Positions 1 through 5,629 of a DNA stretch of 14,878 nt are shown here, one piece after another (the stretch's first letter is position 1; each line of letters starts with the position of its first letter). The notes beneath the pieces are model-generated. The model was not told the DNA's origin. It saw only the letters and a list, made by a program, of their open reading frames with translations, and searched no databases. Location of the stretch: positions 1 to 14,878 of the forward strand of contig WTGR01000221.1 in assembly GCA_011523485.1 (NCBI GenBank), in the 5' to 3' direction. This DNA is from Acidobacteriota bacterium. Its GTDB lineage: Bacteria > Acidobacteriota > Vicinamibacteria > Vicinamibacterales > UBA8438. The translations under genes were made by a program, and so were the position numbers.

Positions 1-1
1 G

Positions 2-211
2 CAGATCGTCGAGCGCGCGATGGTGATCGCCCTCGAACACCCGGTGGCCGGCGCCATCCGCCAGCTCGGCGTCCCGGTCAAGCTGGGCGAGACCCCTGGC
101 GCGGTCCGCACGCCGCCGCCGGTGCTGGGGCAGCACACGGTCGCGATTCTCGGCGAGCTCGGCTACTCGGACGGAGAGGTGGAGCGCCTGAAGAGCGACG
201 GCGCGGTCTGA
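2..211 (+). CDS. CaiB/BaiF family CoA-transferase, C-terminal end (partial)
   Basis: The frame is open from the window edge and gives the last 69 residues, so the real start lies upstream. The end reads HPVAGAIRQLGVPVKLGETP, then a stretch of prolines and GQHT, then ILGELGYSDGEVERLKSDGAV. This is the usual C-terminus of class III (formyl-CoA transferase/CaiB/BaiF) CoA-transferases: a 'hP..G....G.P...S/GETP' block, the 'P..GQHT/N' block and a short 'LGY....I..L...G.V' tail. The family moves CoA between acyl-CoA and a free carboxylate in the cytoplasm. The substrate cannot be told from this fragment and the catalytic Asp is outside the window. It converges on the minus-strand gene ending at 239, with 27 bp between the stops. 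Confidence 0.85.
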   Translation, partial: QIVERAMVIALEHPVAGAIRQLGVPVKLGETPGAVRTPPPVLGQHTVAILGELGYSDGEVERLKSDGAV

Positions 212-238
212 TCGCCGCGCAGCGGCCGCAAGGTCGCG

Positions 239-667
239 CTACCGCTCGATCAGCGGCGCCAACGCCGAGAGCACGAAGTCCAGCACATCCTCCGCGGCGA
301 GGTCGCCGAGCGCGGGGTGTTCGGCGACGACGCGCTCGTCACTCAGGAGACGCCGGCCCCGCGCGTACGCCGTCCTGCCCATCAGCGCGGGCGGCACGCG
401 GGCCGTGTCCAGAGCCAGCTCGATGACGTCCTCGCTCGCGCCGCCGGGCGACAGGCGAACCGCGCCCGCGGGCGTCTCCACCCCGAAGCGGTAGCCCTCT
501 GCCTTGAGCGCCGACGCCACCGTCCTGAAGAGGGGCGTAGCGACTGCCCGGAGAACCCTACCACCGTCCACCTCGGCTGCCGCCGTGTCCCGGCGCCTCT
601 CGGTGGCCCGCGCCCGCGCTTCGTCGATGGTGCGCCGCACCCGGCGGCGAACGTCCCCGGTGTCCAT
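239..667 (-). CDS. Hypothetical protein (142 aa), last gene of the minus-strand cluster
   Basis: I do not recognise this family. The protein starts with a strongly charged, Arg-rich amphipathic stretch (residues about 1-35, many Arg/Glu/Ala, probably helical). A compact part follows with AEGYRFGVETPAGAVRLSPG, which looks like a beta hairpin, and it ends in a helical segment, AAEDVLDFVLSALAPLIER. No signal peptide, membrane segment or metal motif is visible, so it is probably cytosolic. The ATG at 667 lies 9 nt after the stop of the preceding gene on the same strand, which supports co-transcription. The open frames on the opposite strand here are Arg/Pro-rich and look like shadows. Confidence 0.6.
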   Translation of the reverse strand: MDTGDVRRRVRRTIDEARARATERRRDTAAAEVDGGRVLRAVATPLFRTVASALKAEGYRFGVETPAGAVRLSPGGASEDVIELALDTARVPPALMGRTAYARGRRLLSDERVVAEHPALGDLAAEDVLDFVLSALAPLIER

Positions 668-676
668 GTCGTCCCG

Positions 677-1105
677 TCAGTCCCGCGGCGCGGAGCCCGC
701 CTCGTAGATCCGCACCAGCTCGATCAGCTTGTAGCCTCGGGTCTGGTAGGGCGGAATCACCCGCTGGGTGTACAGGTACTGGATCATGCCCTCGTCCGCG
801 TAGTCCGGAGCCCCCAGCTCCGGGTCGCCCGCCAGGGCCGTCTCGAGCGCCTCCATGGTCGTCACCTTCTCGGCCACGGTCCGCCGGACGGGGATGATGC
901 CCCACAACCGGCGCCGCTCTTGCCGATCACGCGTCCGGAAGCCGACGTAGATCTCGTTGCTGATGAAGTTGTAGTCGACCTCCGCCCGCGTCGCCACCGC
1001 GTCCTCGACCCGCAGGAAGACGATGTCGTCCCGGTCGGCGAGCCACGCCAGCAACTGCTCGGTGAAGTCGCCCTCGCCCGACCACTGCTCCCGATCGATG
1101 TCCAT
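677..1105 (-). CDS. Hypothetical protein (142 aa) downstream of the DtxR-type regulator
   Basis: I do not recognise this family. The composition is that of a normal soluble cytosolic protein: an acidic N-terminus, a region with alternating hydrophobic residues (NEIYVGFRTR, then RRRLWGIIPVRRTV), and a C-terminal helical part ending in YKLIELVRIYEAGS. There is no signal peptide or membrane helix. The ATG at 1105 follows the regulator's stop (1122) after 16 nt and is preceded by GGGAGG on the coding strand, although only 2 nt from the ATG. The next gene starts 9 nt after its stop, so the two unknown genes probably form the tail of the regulator's transcript. A link to metal response is suggested only by position. 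Confidence 0.65.
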   Translation of the reverse strand: MDIDREQWSGEGDFTEQLLAWLADRDDIVFLRVEDAVATRAEVDYNFISNEIYVGFRTRDRQERRRLWGIIPVRRTVAEKVTTMEALETALAGDPELGAPDYADEGMIQYLYTQRVIPPYQTRGYKLIELVRIYEAGSAPRD

Positions 1106-1121
1106 CGCCTCCCACCCGCGC

Positions 1122-1796
1122 TCAACCGCGCGGCGCCACCAGCAGCTTCGCCGCTGCCCGCATGCCGATCATCACCGGCCGGTCGGGCGCGATGCGGACC
1201 TGCACGTGGTCGGCGGCCTCGTCGCGCACCGCGACCCGGATCGACTGGCCGGGCGTCAGGTCGTGGCTCTCCAGGAAACGGAGGAACCCGGCGTCCTGGT
1301 CGGTGACCCGCGTCAGAACGACCGGCGTGTCCAGCGGACAGGTCAGCAGGCTCTGGTACCGCGGCTTCGCGATGGCGCCGTCGGGATCCGGAATCGGATC
1401 CCCGTGGGGGTCGACCGCCGGCCGGCCGAGCATGGCGTCGATCCGGTCGATGAGGCGGTCGGACGCCGCGTGCTCGAGTCGCTCGGCTTCGTCGTGCACC
1501 TCGGCCCAGCTCATGTCGAGCACCTTCACCAGGAACAGCTCGATCAGGCGGTGGCGGCGGAGCACCAGCGCGGCCAGCTTCTGTCCCGCGGGCGTCAGGC
1601 GCACGCCGGCGTACGGCTCGTAGCGCACCAGCCCGGAGTCGGCCAGGGCCTTCACCATCGTGGTGGCGGTCCCGGGCACGACGTGCAGGGCGCTGGCGAG
1701 CCGCCCCATCGGCACCAGTGCGCCCTCGTCGCCGTGGGCGATCTCGGCCTGATAGATGGCCTTCAGGTAGTTCTCGACGGTGCTGGACGGCGGCAT
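1122..1796 (-). CDS. DtxR/MntR family metal-dependent transcriptional repressor with C-terminal FeoA-like domain
   Basis: The 224-residue protein has the DtxR layout. A winged helix (residues about 5-68) contains VENYLKAIYQ and PGTATTMVKALADSGLVRYE. The metal-binding dimerisation domain (about 70-125) contains RHRLIELFL and HDEAERLEHAASDRLIDRI. A C-terminal SH3/FeoA-like domain (about 147-222) contains TPGQSIRVAV. Probable metal ligands are H82, E86, H101, E105, E108 and H109. Position 9 is Asn where MntR has Asp8 and DtxR has Met10, while E105 sits where DtxR has Cys102, so the site is closer to MntR. An ATG 31 codons further upstream (1889) is possible, but its extra residues are Arg-rich and unlike the family, so I place the start at 1796. 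Such proteins repress metal-uptake genes when loaded with Mn(II) or Fe(II). It follows the dihaem protein gene after 135 nt. Confidence 0.9.
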   Translation of the reverse strand: MPPSSTVENYLKAIYQAEIAHGDEGALVPMGRLASALHVVPGTATTMVKALADSGLVRYEPYAGVRLTPAGQKLAALVLRRHRLIELFLVKVLDMSWAEVHDEAERLEHAASDRLIDRIDAMLGRPAVDPHGDPIPDPDGAIAKPRYQSLLTCPLDTPVVLTRVTDQDAGFLRFLESHDLTPGQSIRVAVRDEAADHVQVRIAPDRPVMIGMRAAAKLLVAPRG

Positions 1797-1931
1797 GCGC
1801 GGCAGAAGCGTACCACGGCGACCGGCCTTCGGGCCGCGTGAGAGTTCGCGATCCGCGTCGGTCGCGCACCGAGCGGTCGGCGTCTCCACCGCGGTCCTCG
1901 GAAGCTGCGCCGCAGAAGCGGGGCAGGCTCC

Positions 1932-3206
1932 CTAGAGCGAGTCGAGAAACGCGGCCAGCGCCGCGCGGTCGGCCGGCGCGAGGCGCTCGAAGCCCTCCCG
2001 CGCCAGGGCCGCCTCGTTCCCGTGCCGCCGGATCGCCTCGACCGCCGTGGCGGCGCTGCCGTCGTGCAGCAGCGGTCGCCGAAGGCGCAGGCCCCAGAGC
2101 GGCGGCGTCCGGAGCTCGCCCGGCTCGGCCCCGGCCTGCCGAATGCCGTCGCCGGTCCCCACGTCGTGCAGCAGGAGGTCCGAGAACAGTGCGACCGGCT
2201 GCCGGTCGAAGAGCGGATTGGCGCTCGGTCCGGTCGCGAGCACCGGCACGTGGCACGCCGCGCAGCCGATGGCGTCGAACACCTGGCGGCCGACCGCCGT
2301 CAGCGGCGAGCGCTCTCCCCGGGCGGGCGGCGCCAGCAGCCGCATGAACGCGTCGAAGTTGTCGATGCCGCGCCGGCCGGTCGACGGATCGACGATGTCC
2401 TCGGGGTCCGGCGTCTCGTCGCAGAGCGCGAGCTGCCGCACCGACAGCCGGAACGTGAGCTCGGCCGGAAACAGGTCGTTCGTGATCCCCATCTCGTTGC
2501 GATAGGCGTCCGCCCCGAAGTCCAGCAGCGTCGCCCGCTGCGACTTCCACCCGAAGCGGCCCACCCGCGGCTCGCCCGTCACCAGGTCGAGGACGATCGG
2601 AGCCCGCCCGCTGACGCCGTCGCGGTCGAGATCATCCGGATCGGCGAGCGCCTCGAGCGCGGCGTCGGGGATCGCCTCGATCAGGCCGGCGCCGAACAGC
2701 GGGATCGGAACCCGCTTGGCGATGACGTTCGCCTCGGGCGGGATCACCGACTGGCAGGCGTGGGTCGGGATCGAGAAGATCTGGAACAGCGAGCCGCGGT
2801 CCGGCTCGACGTCGCGGTACGTCCCGTCCGGCTCCCGGATGCCGGCGCGCGTGGTGGTCATGGGCGCGATCCCGCCGATGGCCGGGACGTTGTGGCAGCC
2901 CGCGCAGCTCGTGTTGTTGTAGGCCGGGCCGAGCCCTTCCTCGGCGTCCTCGACCTCGAGGAAGTCGTCGAGTCCGAGCATGAACTCCTCGAACTCCACC
3001 GGCGTCAGGCCGGGCAGCGGATCGCCGGGCAGGACCTGATGCTGTGCCGCGGGCCGCCCGACCGCGAGGATCGCCAGCGCCAGCAGCACCGCCCCGGCCG
3101 TGGCCCCCCTCCGCGCAACCGCTCCGGCCGCGGCCGACCGCCGTGCAAGCGCGCGTCGCTCGGCGATCATCAGGATCCACCGCCGTCCGCACTGCTCGGC
3201 GATCAT
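1932..3206 (-). CDS. Secreted dihaem protein, DHOR/DUF1111 family ('thiol oxidoreductase')
   Basis: The protein is about 412-424 residues depending on the start. It carries two c-type haem motifs, CAGCH (residues 89-93 counted from the ATG at 3170) and CAACH (303-307), plus family signatures such as YNNTSCAGCH, VPIPLFGAGLIEAIPD, GRFGWKSQ and LLLHDVGTG. The N-terminus has an Arg-rich part followed by a hydrophobic core (AGAVLLALAILAVG) and an Ala-X-Ala-like end, so export to the periplasm is likely. DHOR proteins are distant relatives of bacterial dihaem peroxidases and often occur beside iron- or metal-responsive genes; their substrate is not settled. The ATG at 3206 overlaps the cupredoxin stop as ATGA. 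A second in-frame ATG at 3170 lies in a 36-nt duplicate of the same junction, and either could be used. Upstream in-frame residues overlap the cupredoxin gene and look non-native. Confidence 0.88.
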   Translation of the reverse strand: MIAEQCGRRWILMIAERRALARRSAAAGAVARRGATAGAVLLALAILAVGRPAAQHQVLPGDPLPGLTPVEFEEFMLGLDDFLEVEDAEEGLGPAYNNTSCAGCHNVPAIGGIAPMTTTRAGIREPDGTYRDVEPDRGSLFQIFSIPTHACQSVIPPEANVIAKRVPIPLFGAGLIEAIPDAALEALADPDDLDRDGVSGRAPIVLDLVTGEPRVGRFGWKSQRATLLDFGADAYRNEMGITNDLFPAELTFRLSVRQLALCDETPDPEDIVDPSTGRRGIDNFDAFMRLLAPPARGERSPLTAVGRQVFDAIGCAACHVPVLATGPSANPLFDRQPVALFSDLLLHDVGTGDGIRQAGAEPGELRTPPLWGLRLRRPLLHDGSAATAVEAIRRHGNEAALAREGFERLAPADRAALAAFLDSL

Positions 3207-3229
3207 CGGGATCCACCGCCGTCCGCGCC
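3158..3229 (-). repeat. 36-nt tandem duplication covering the cupredoxin stop / DHOR start
   Basis: Two adjacent 36-nt units (3158-3193 and 3194-3229) share 32 of their first 33 bases, and the unit starts a partial third copy at 3230. On the coding strand each unit carries a GGTGGATCC/GGGGGATCC stretch followed by ATGATCGCCGAG. The upstream unit holds the cupredoxin TGA and the first DHOR ATG; the downstream unit holds a second in-frame ATG. Because 36 is a multiple of three, the DHOR frame is kept and gains 12 residues. Confidence 0.9.
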
Positions 3230-3721
3230 GCTCGACGCCCTCCCGGCAGGCGCTTCGACGGCGGCGCCCCGCCGATCCGCCGGCGAGTGGTCCTCGACGA
3301 CGATCGCGCCCCGCATGAAGTTGTGGCCGGCCCCGCACAGCCGTGAGCATTCGAAGTCGTACCGCCCGACCTCGACCGCCTCGAAGACGACCACCGCCTC
3401 GCCCTGGCGCCGCTTCGGCACCAGCAGGTTCACGTCGCGGCCGACCATGCGGAATCCGTGCATCGTGTCGTCGCTTCGAATGCGCAGCTCCAGGGTGGCG
3501 CCGCGCGCCACGCGGATCTCGGACGGCGTGAAGCTGAACCGCTCGGCCAGGATCCGCACGACGCGGGGCTCGCGATCTACCGCCCCGCGGGCCGCCTCCT
3601 GCCCACCCCCCCGGCCGCTGGCCGCTCCCGGCCCGGCCGCGGCCGGCCGGGCCGGCCCACCGTCCACGCCGGGCAGCAGCACGCCGGCCGCCAGAACCGC
3701 CGCTGCCAGCCGGCGCCGCAT
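3203..3721 (-). CDS. Secreted CuA-type cupredoxin (cytochrome c oxidase subunit II-like domain)
   Basis: The 172-residue product starts with a signal peptide (MRRRLAAAVLAAGVLLPG). A low-complexity Gly/Ala linker follows, then a single cupredoxin fold from about residue 52 to 143. The metal site is a complete CuA set: H88 in DTMHGF, then C125, C129, H133 and M136 in ECSRLCGAGHNFM, the C-x3-C-x3-H-x2-M spacing of COX2 and nitrous oxide reductase. There is no transmembrane hairpin as in real COX2, so this is a soluble periplasmic electron carrier or redox domain. The residue between the cysteines that is usually Glu is Arg127; that position binds copper through its backbone, so the site may still form. 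I chose the ATG at 3721 because it overlaps the porin stop as TGATG; an ATG 4 codons upstream is possible. The gene overlaps the DHOR gene downstream. Confidence 0.88.
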   Translation of the reverse strand: MRRRLAAAVLAAGVLLPGVDGGPARPAAAGPGAASGRGGGQEAARGAVDREPRVVRILAERFSFTPSEIRVARGATLELRIRSDDTMHGFRMVGRDVNLLVPKRRQGEAVVVFEAVEVGRYDFECSRLCGAGHNFMRGAIVVEDHSPADRRGAAVEAPAGRASSGADGGGSR

Positions 3722-4875
3722 CAGAACCACCACCCCAGCCCGACGTTGAAGGCGTTGGGCGCGTCGATGACGGTGCTCCGGTTGCGGAGCACCGTGTAGT
3801 CCACCTTGACCGCCACGTCGGGATCGGGAAACCAGGTGGCGCCGACGATCCAGTCGTCGCGGTCGAACGCCGGCAGCGGCGCGAACCCCGCCGGCATGCG
3901 GTACTGCGTGTCGAAGTTCTCGTAGCGCAGGAACAGGGCCACCTCGCGCGGCGCCGGCCGCGGGACGATGAAGTACGAGCCCTCCAGATAGAAGCCGCGC
4001 ATCTGCTCGGCCACGTTGGGGCTGACGCCGGTGATGCGCGTGACGGCGCGGTTCAGGTCCTCCATCCCGTCGAGGAACACGTGCGCGTAGAGCCCGCGCA
4101 CGGCGAACTCGCCGACACGGTAGCGCCCGTCGGCCTCGGCCAGTGTGACGCCGGTGTCCACGCGGGGGAACGCGAACCCCGTGTCGCCGCTCCAGACGCT
4201 TGCGCCGAGCACCAGGCCCGGCGTCCCGACGTACTCCACCCGGCCCGTGCCGGCCACGTGCCGGCCGTTCGCCTCGGCGCCCTTCTGCCGCCCCTCGCGC
4301 AACCCCTCGTCGGCGCCGAACCGCGCCGCGTCGAGCGTCTCCATCGCGTACGCGCGGTAGCGGAAGCCCCCCCGCAGCTCGCCGTGCACGCCGGCCCCGG
4401 CTCCGAACCAGGTGGTCGGGATGATCACGGTCTCCACGAACGGCCGCTCGACGCCGTGGAAGACCGGCGGCTCGTGCCGCTCGTTGATGACCCCGACCGG
4501 CGCCAGCACCATCCCCGCCCGCAGGTTGAAAGGCCGGCTGATGAGGAAGTCGACGTAGGCCTGCTCCAGCTCCAGCTCTCCGTCCGTCTCCGGCGAGACG
4601 ACGGCGTGCTCCAGCTCCAGCTCCGACACGAAGCGCACGCGCTCGGAGAAGCTGTGGGTGAAGAGCAGCACGAAGCGGTGGAAGTCGAGCACCGGGTCGG
4701 CGTGCTGCGCGTCGTTGACGTGGAAGTCCATGTAGCCGGAGATCGGCCCGGTCCGGGATGTCGCGGCGCCGCCCGCGGCCGCCGGGGATTGCGCGGAAGC
4801 CGCGGCCGCCCAGCTCGCCAGCAGCAGCACCGACGTGGTTTTGCAGGACAGAAACCGTGATTTTGCTCTATGCAT
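3721..4875 (-). CDS. Outer-membrane beta-barrel porin-like protein
   Basis: The 384-residue protein has a classical signal peptide (hydrophobic TTSVLLLASWAAAASAQ, cleavage after about residue 28) and no internal hydrophobic helices. The rest is made of alternating polar/non-polar strands rich in Tyr, Phe, Arg and Glu (for example FVSELELEHAVV, AYVDFLI, RVEYVGTPGLVLGASVW). The protein ends in LGWWF, with the C-terminal Phe that marks outer-membrane proteins for BAM assembly. These traits fit an OprO/OprP-like or 'carbohydrate-selective-like' porin, but the passenger is unknown. It is the first gene of the cluster and its stop overlaps the cupredoxin start. The ATG lies about 7 nt from the predicted transcription start, and no Shine-Dalgarno sequence is visible. 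Confidence 0.82.
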   Translation of the reverse strand: MHRAKSRFLSCKTTSVLLLASWAAAASAQSPAAAGGAATSRTGPISGYMDFHVNDAQHADPVLDFHRFVLLFTHSFSERVRFVSELELEHAVVSPETDGELELEQAYVDFLISRPFNLRAGMVLAPVGVINERHEPPVFHGVERPFVETVIIPTTWFGAGAGVHGELRGGFRYRAYAMETLDAARFGADEGLREGRQKGAEANGRHVAGTGRVEYVGTPGLVLGASVWSGDTGFAFPRVDTGVTLAEADGRYRVGEFAVRGLYAHVFLDGMEDLNRAVTRITGVSPNVAEQMRGFYLEGSYFIVPRPAPREVALFLRYENFDTQYRMPAGFAPLPAFDRDDWIVGATWFPDPDVAVKVDYTVLRNRSTVIDAPNAFNVGLGWWF

Positions 4876-4880
4876 GACTT

Positions 4881-4902
4881 GTATTTTGATTATTCAAAAT
4901 AC
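4881..4902. promoter_or_regulatory. Perfect inverted repeat over the -10 box, candidate metalloregulator operator
   Basis: Two 9-bp arms, GTATTTTGA and TCAAAATAC, are exactly complementary and are separated by TTAT. The palindrome covers the predicted -10 box and transcription start, so a protein bound here would block RNA polymerase. Its length and A/T-rich arms are in the range of DtxR/MntR-family sites, and a DtxR-type protein is encoded in the same cluster. The link between that protein and this site is inferred from position and symmetry, not from a known consensus. Confidence 0.6.
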
Positions 4903-4918
4903 GGCCCCGTGCTGTCAA
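4882..4918 (-). promoter_or_regulatory. Sigma70-like promoter of the porin-cupredoxin-DHOR-DtxR cluster
   Basis: On the minus strand a perfect -35 box TTGACA (4918-4913) is followed after 18 nt by AATAAT (4894-4889; 5 of 6 matches to TATAAT). Transcription would begin near 4882, about 7 nt before the porin ATG, giving an almost leaderless message. The block is AT-rich compared with the surrounding DNA. Confidence 0.65.
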
Positions 4919-4955
4919 GCTGGTCCCCCTCTCCTCGGCCCCTTTCCTGCCTGAA

Positions 4956-4992
4956 TTGACATCTTTTTGATACGTATTCATACTCAAGGTAT
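4956..4992 (+). promoter_or_regulatory. Promoter and GTAT/ATAC half-sites in front of the AbrB antitoxin
   Basis: TTGACA (4956-4961) is followed after 17 nt by CATACT (4979-4984; 4 of 6 matches). Transcription would start near 4991, which is the antitoxin ATG itself, so a leaderless message is likely. The region holds four alternating half-sites: ATAC 4970, GTAT 4974, ATAC 4980 and GTAT 4989. They form overlapping small palindromes (ATACGTAT and GTAT-TC-ATAC). Antitoxins of this class repress their own promoter by binding such AT-rich repeats, so these are candidate autoregulatory sites. Confidence 0.5.
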
Positions 4993-5212
4993 GCGCATCG
5001 GCGAGCGGGGTCAGGTCACGATTCCCAAGACGCTCCGGCAAAAGTACGGCCTCGAGCCGCACGACGAAGTCACGTTCATCGAATCGAGAGGCGATCTCAT
5101 TCTGCGCAAGGCGCGCGCGGCGGCGGTCCAGACCGGCCTTCGCAAATGGGTGGGACGCCTGTCGATGCCCGAGTCGGTCGACGAGTTCATCGACGACATC
5201 CGCGGATCATGA
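4991..5212 (+). CDS. AbrB/MazE-type antitoxin (VapB-like) of a PIN toxin pair
   Basis: The 73-residue protein opens with MRIGERGQVTIPKTLRQKYG, the swapped-hairpin AbrB DNA-binding fold with its GQVTIPK signature. The fold continues as LEPHDEVTFIESRGDLILRK, and the C-terminal tail ending in SVDEFIDDIRGS is probably the toxin-binding segment. An upstream TTG at 4967 would add 8 residues that the family lacks, and the ATG at 4991 coincides with the predicted transcription start, so I use 4991. The stop overlaps the toxin ATG as ATGA, which implies coupled translation. It should neutralise the PIN ribonuclease and repress the shared promoter. Because the toxin gene is frameshifted, the antitoxin may be a remnant. 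Confidence 0.88.
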   Translation: MRIGERGQVTIPKTLRQKYGLEPHDEVTFIESRGDLILRKARAAAVQTGLRKWVGRLSMPESVDEFIDDIRGS

Positions 5213-5611
5213 TCACCGCGGTGGACACCAGCGTTCTGTTGGACGTGCTGCGCCCGAATCCGAACTTCGTCGACCGATCGCTCGCGTTGATCGAAACGAG
5301 CGCAACACTGGGACCGCTCGTCCTGTGCGACCTCGTGTACGCCGAGCTGGCGGCCAACTTCGAACGGATGCACGAGCTGGATGCGTTTCTGGCGGACGCC
5401 CGAATCCGGCGCGAGTCCCCGAACGCGAACGCGCTGTTCCTGTCGGGACGGATAATGGCGCGCGTACCGCTCTGCCGGAGGCAGCCGCGAACGCATCCTC
5501 TCCGATTTCGTGGTCGGCGCCCACGCCCGGGTGCAGGCCAGTCGTCTCGTCACCCGCGACCGCGGGTTCTACCGCCGCCACTTCGAGGACCTAGTCGTGG
5601 TCCAGCCCTGA
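5209..5611 (+). pseudogene. VapC-like PIN-domain toxin, interrupted by a 1-nt frameshift
   Basis: The first part (MITAVDTSVLLDVLRPNPNF to about residue 81, NALFLSGR) is a PIN domain start with D6 and E46. The same frame then degenerates (IMARVPLCRR). Removing one base at about 5452-5455 restores the family ending: KWRAYRSAGGSRERILSDF, then VVGAHARVQASRLVTRDRG and FYRRHFEDLVVVQP, stopping at 5609-5611. The restored product is 133 residues and has all four PIN acidic residues (D6, E46, D99, D117). Without correction the last two are lost, so the toxin would be inactive. Such toxins are Mg2+-dependent RNases that cut tRNA or rRNA. It could be a sequencing error rather than true decay. Confidence 0.82.
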
Positions 5612-5629
5612 CCGGCGCTGCACGACCAG

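Noticed and set aside
317..1306. Long + strand open frame over the two unknown genes
   Set aside because: It is Arg/Pro/Gly-rich with no domain and lies antisense to better-formed minus-strand genes; a high-GC shadow.
862..2550. Long minus-strand frame of 562 codons over the regulator and DHOR genes
   Set aside because: It is in the wrong frame for both recognised proteins and its sequence is low-complexity Arg/Gly/Ala.
2022..3749. 575-codon + strand frame antisense to DHOR and cupredoxin
   Set aside because: The opposite strand carries clear haem and CuA motifs; this frame has only compositional bias.
4561..4625. Direct repeat of TGCTCCAGCTCCAGCTC in the porin gene
   Set aside because: It encodes two ELELE-type beta strands in adjacent barrel segments; normal for a barrel and probably not a separate element.
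4868..5062. Small minus-strand frame between the porin and antitoxin genes
   Set aside because: It covers both predicted promoters and the antisense of the AbrB start, with no family or start signal.
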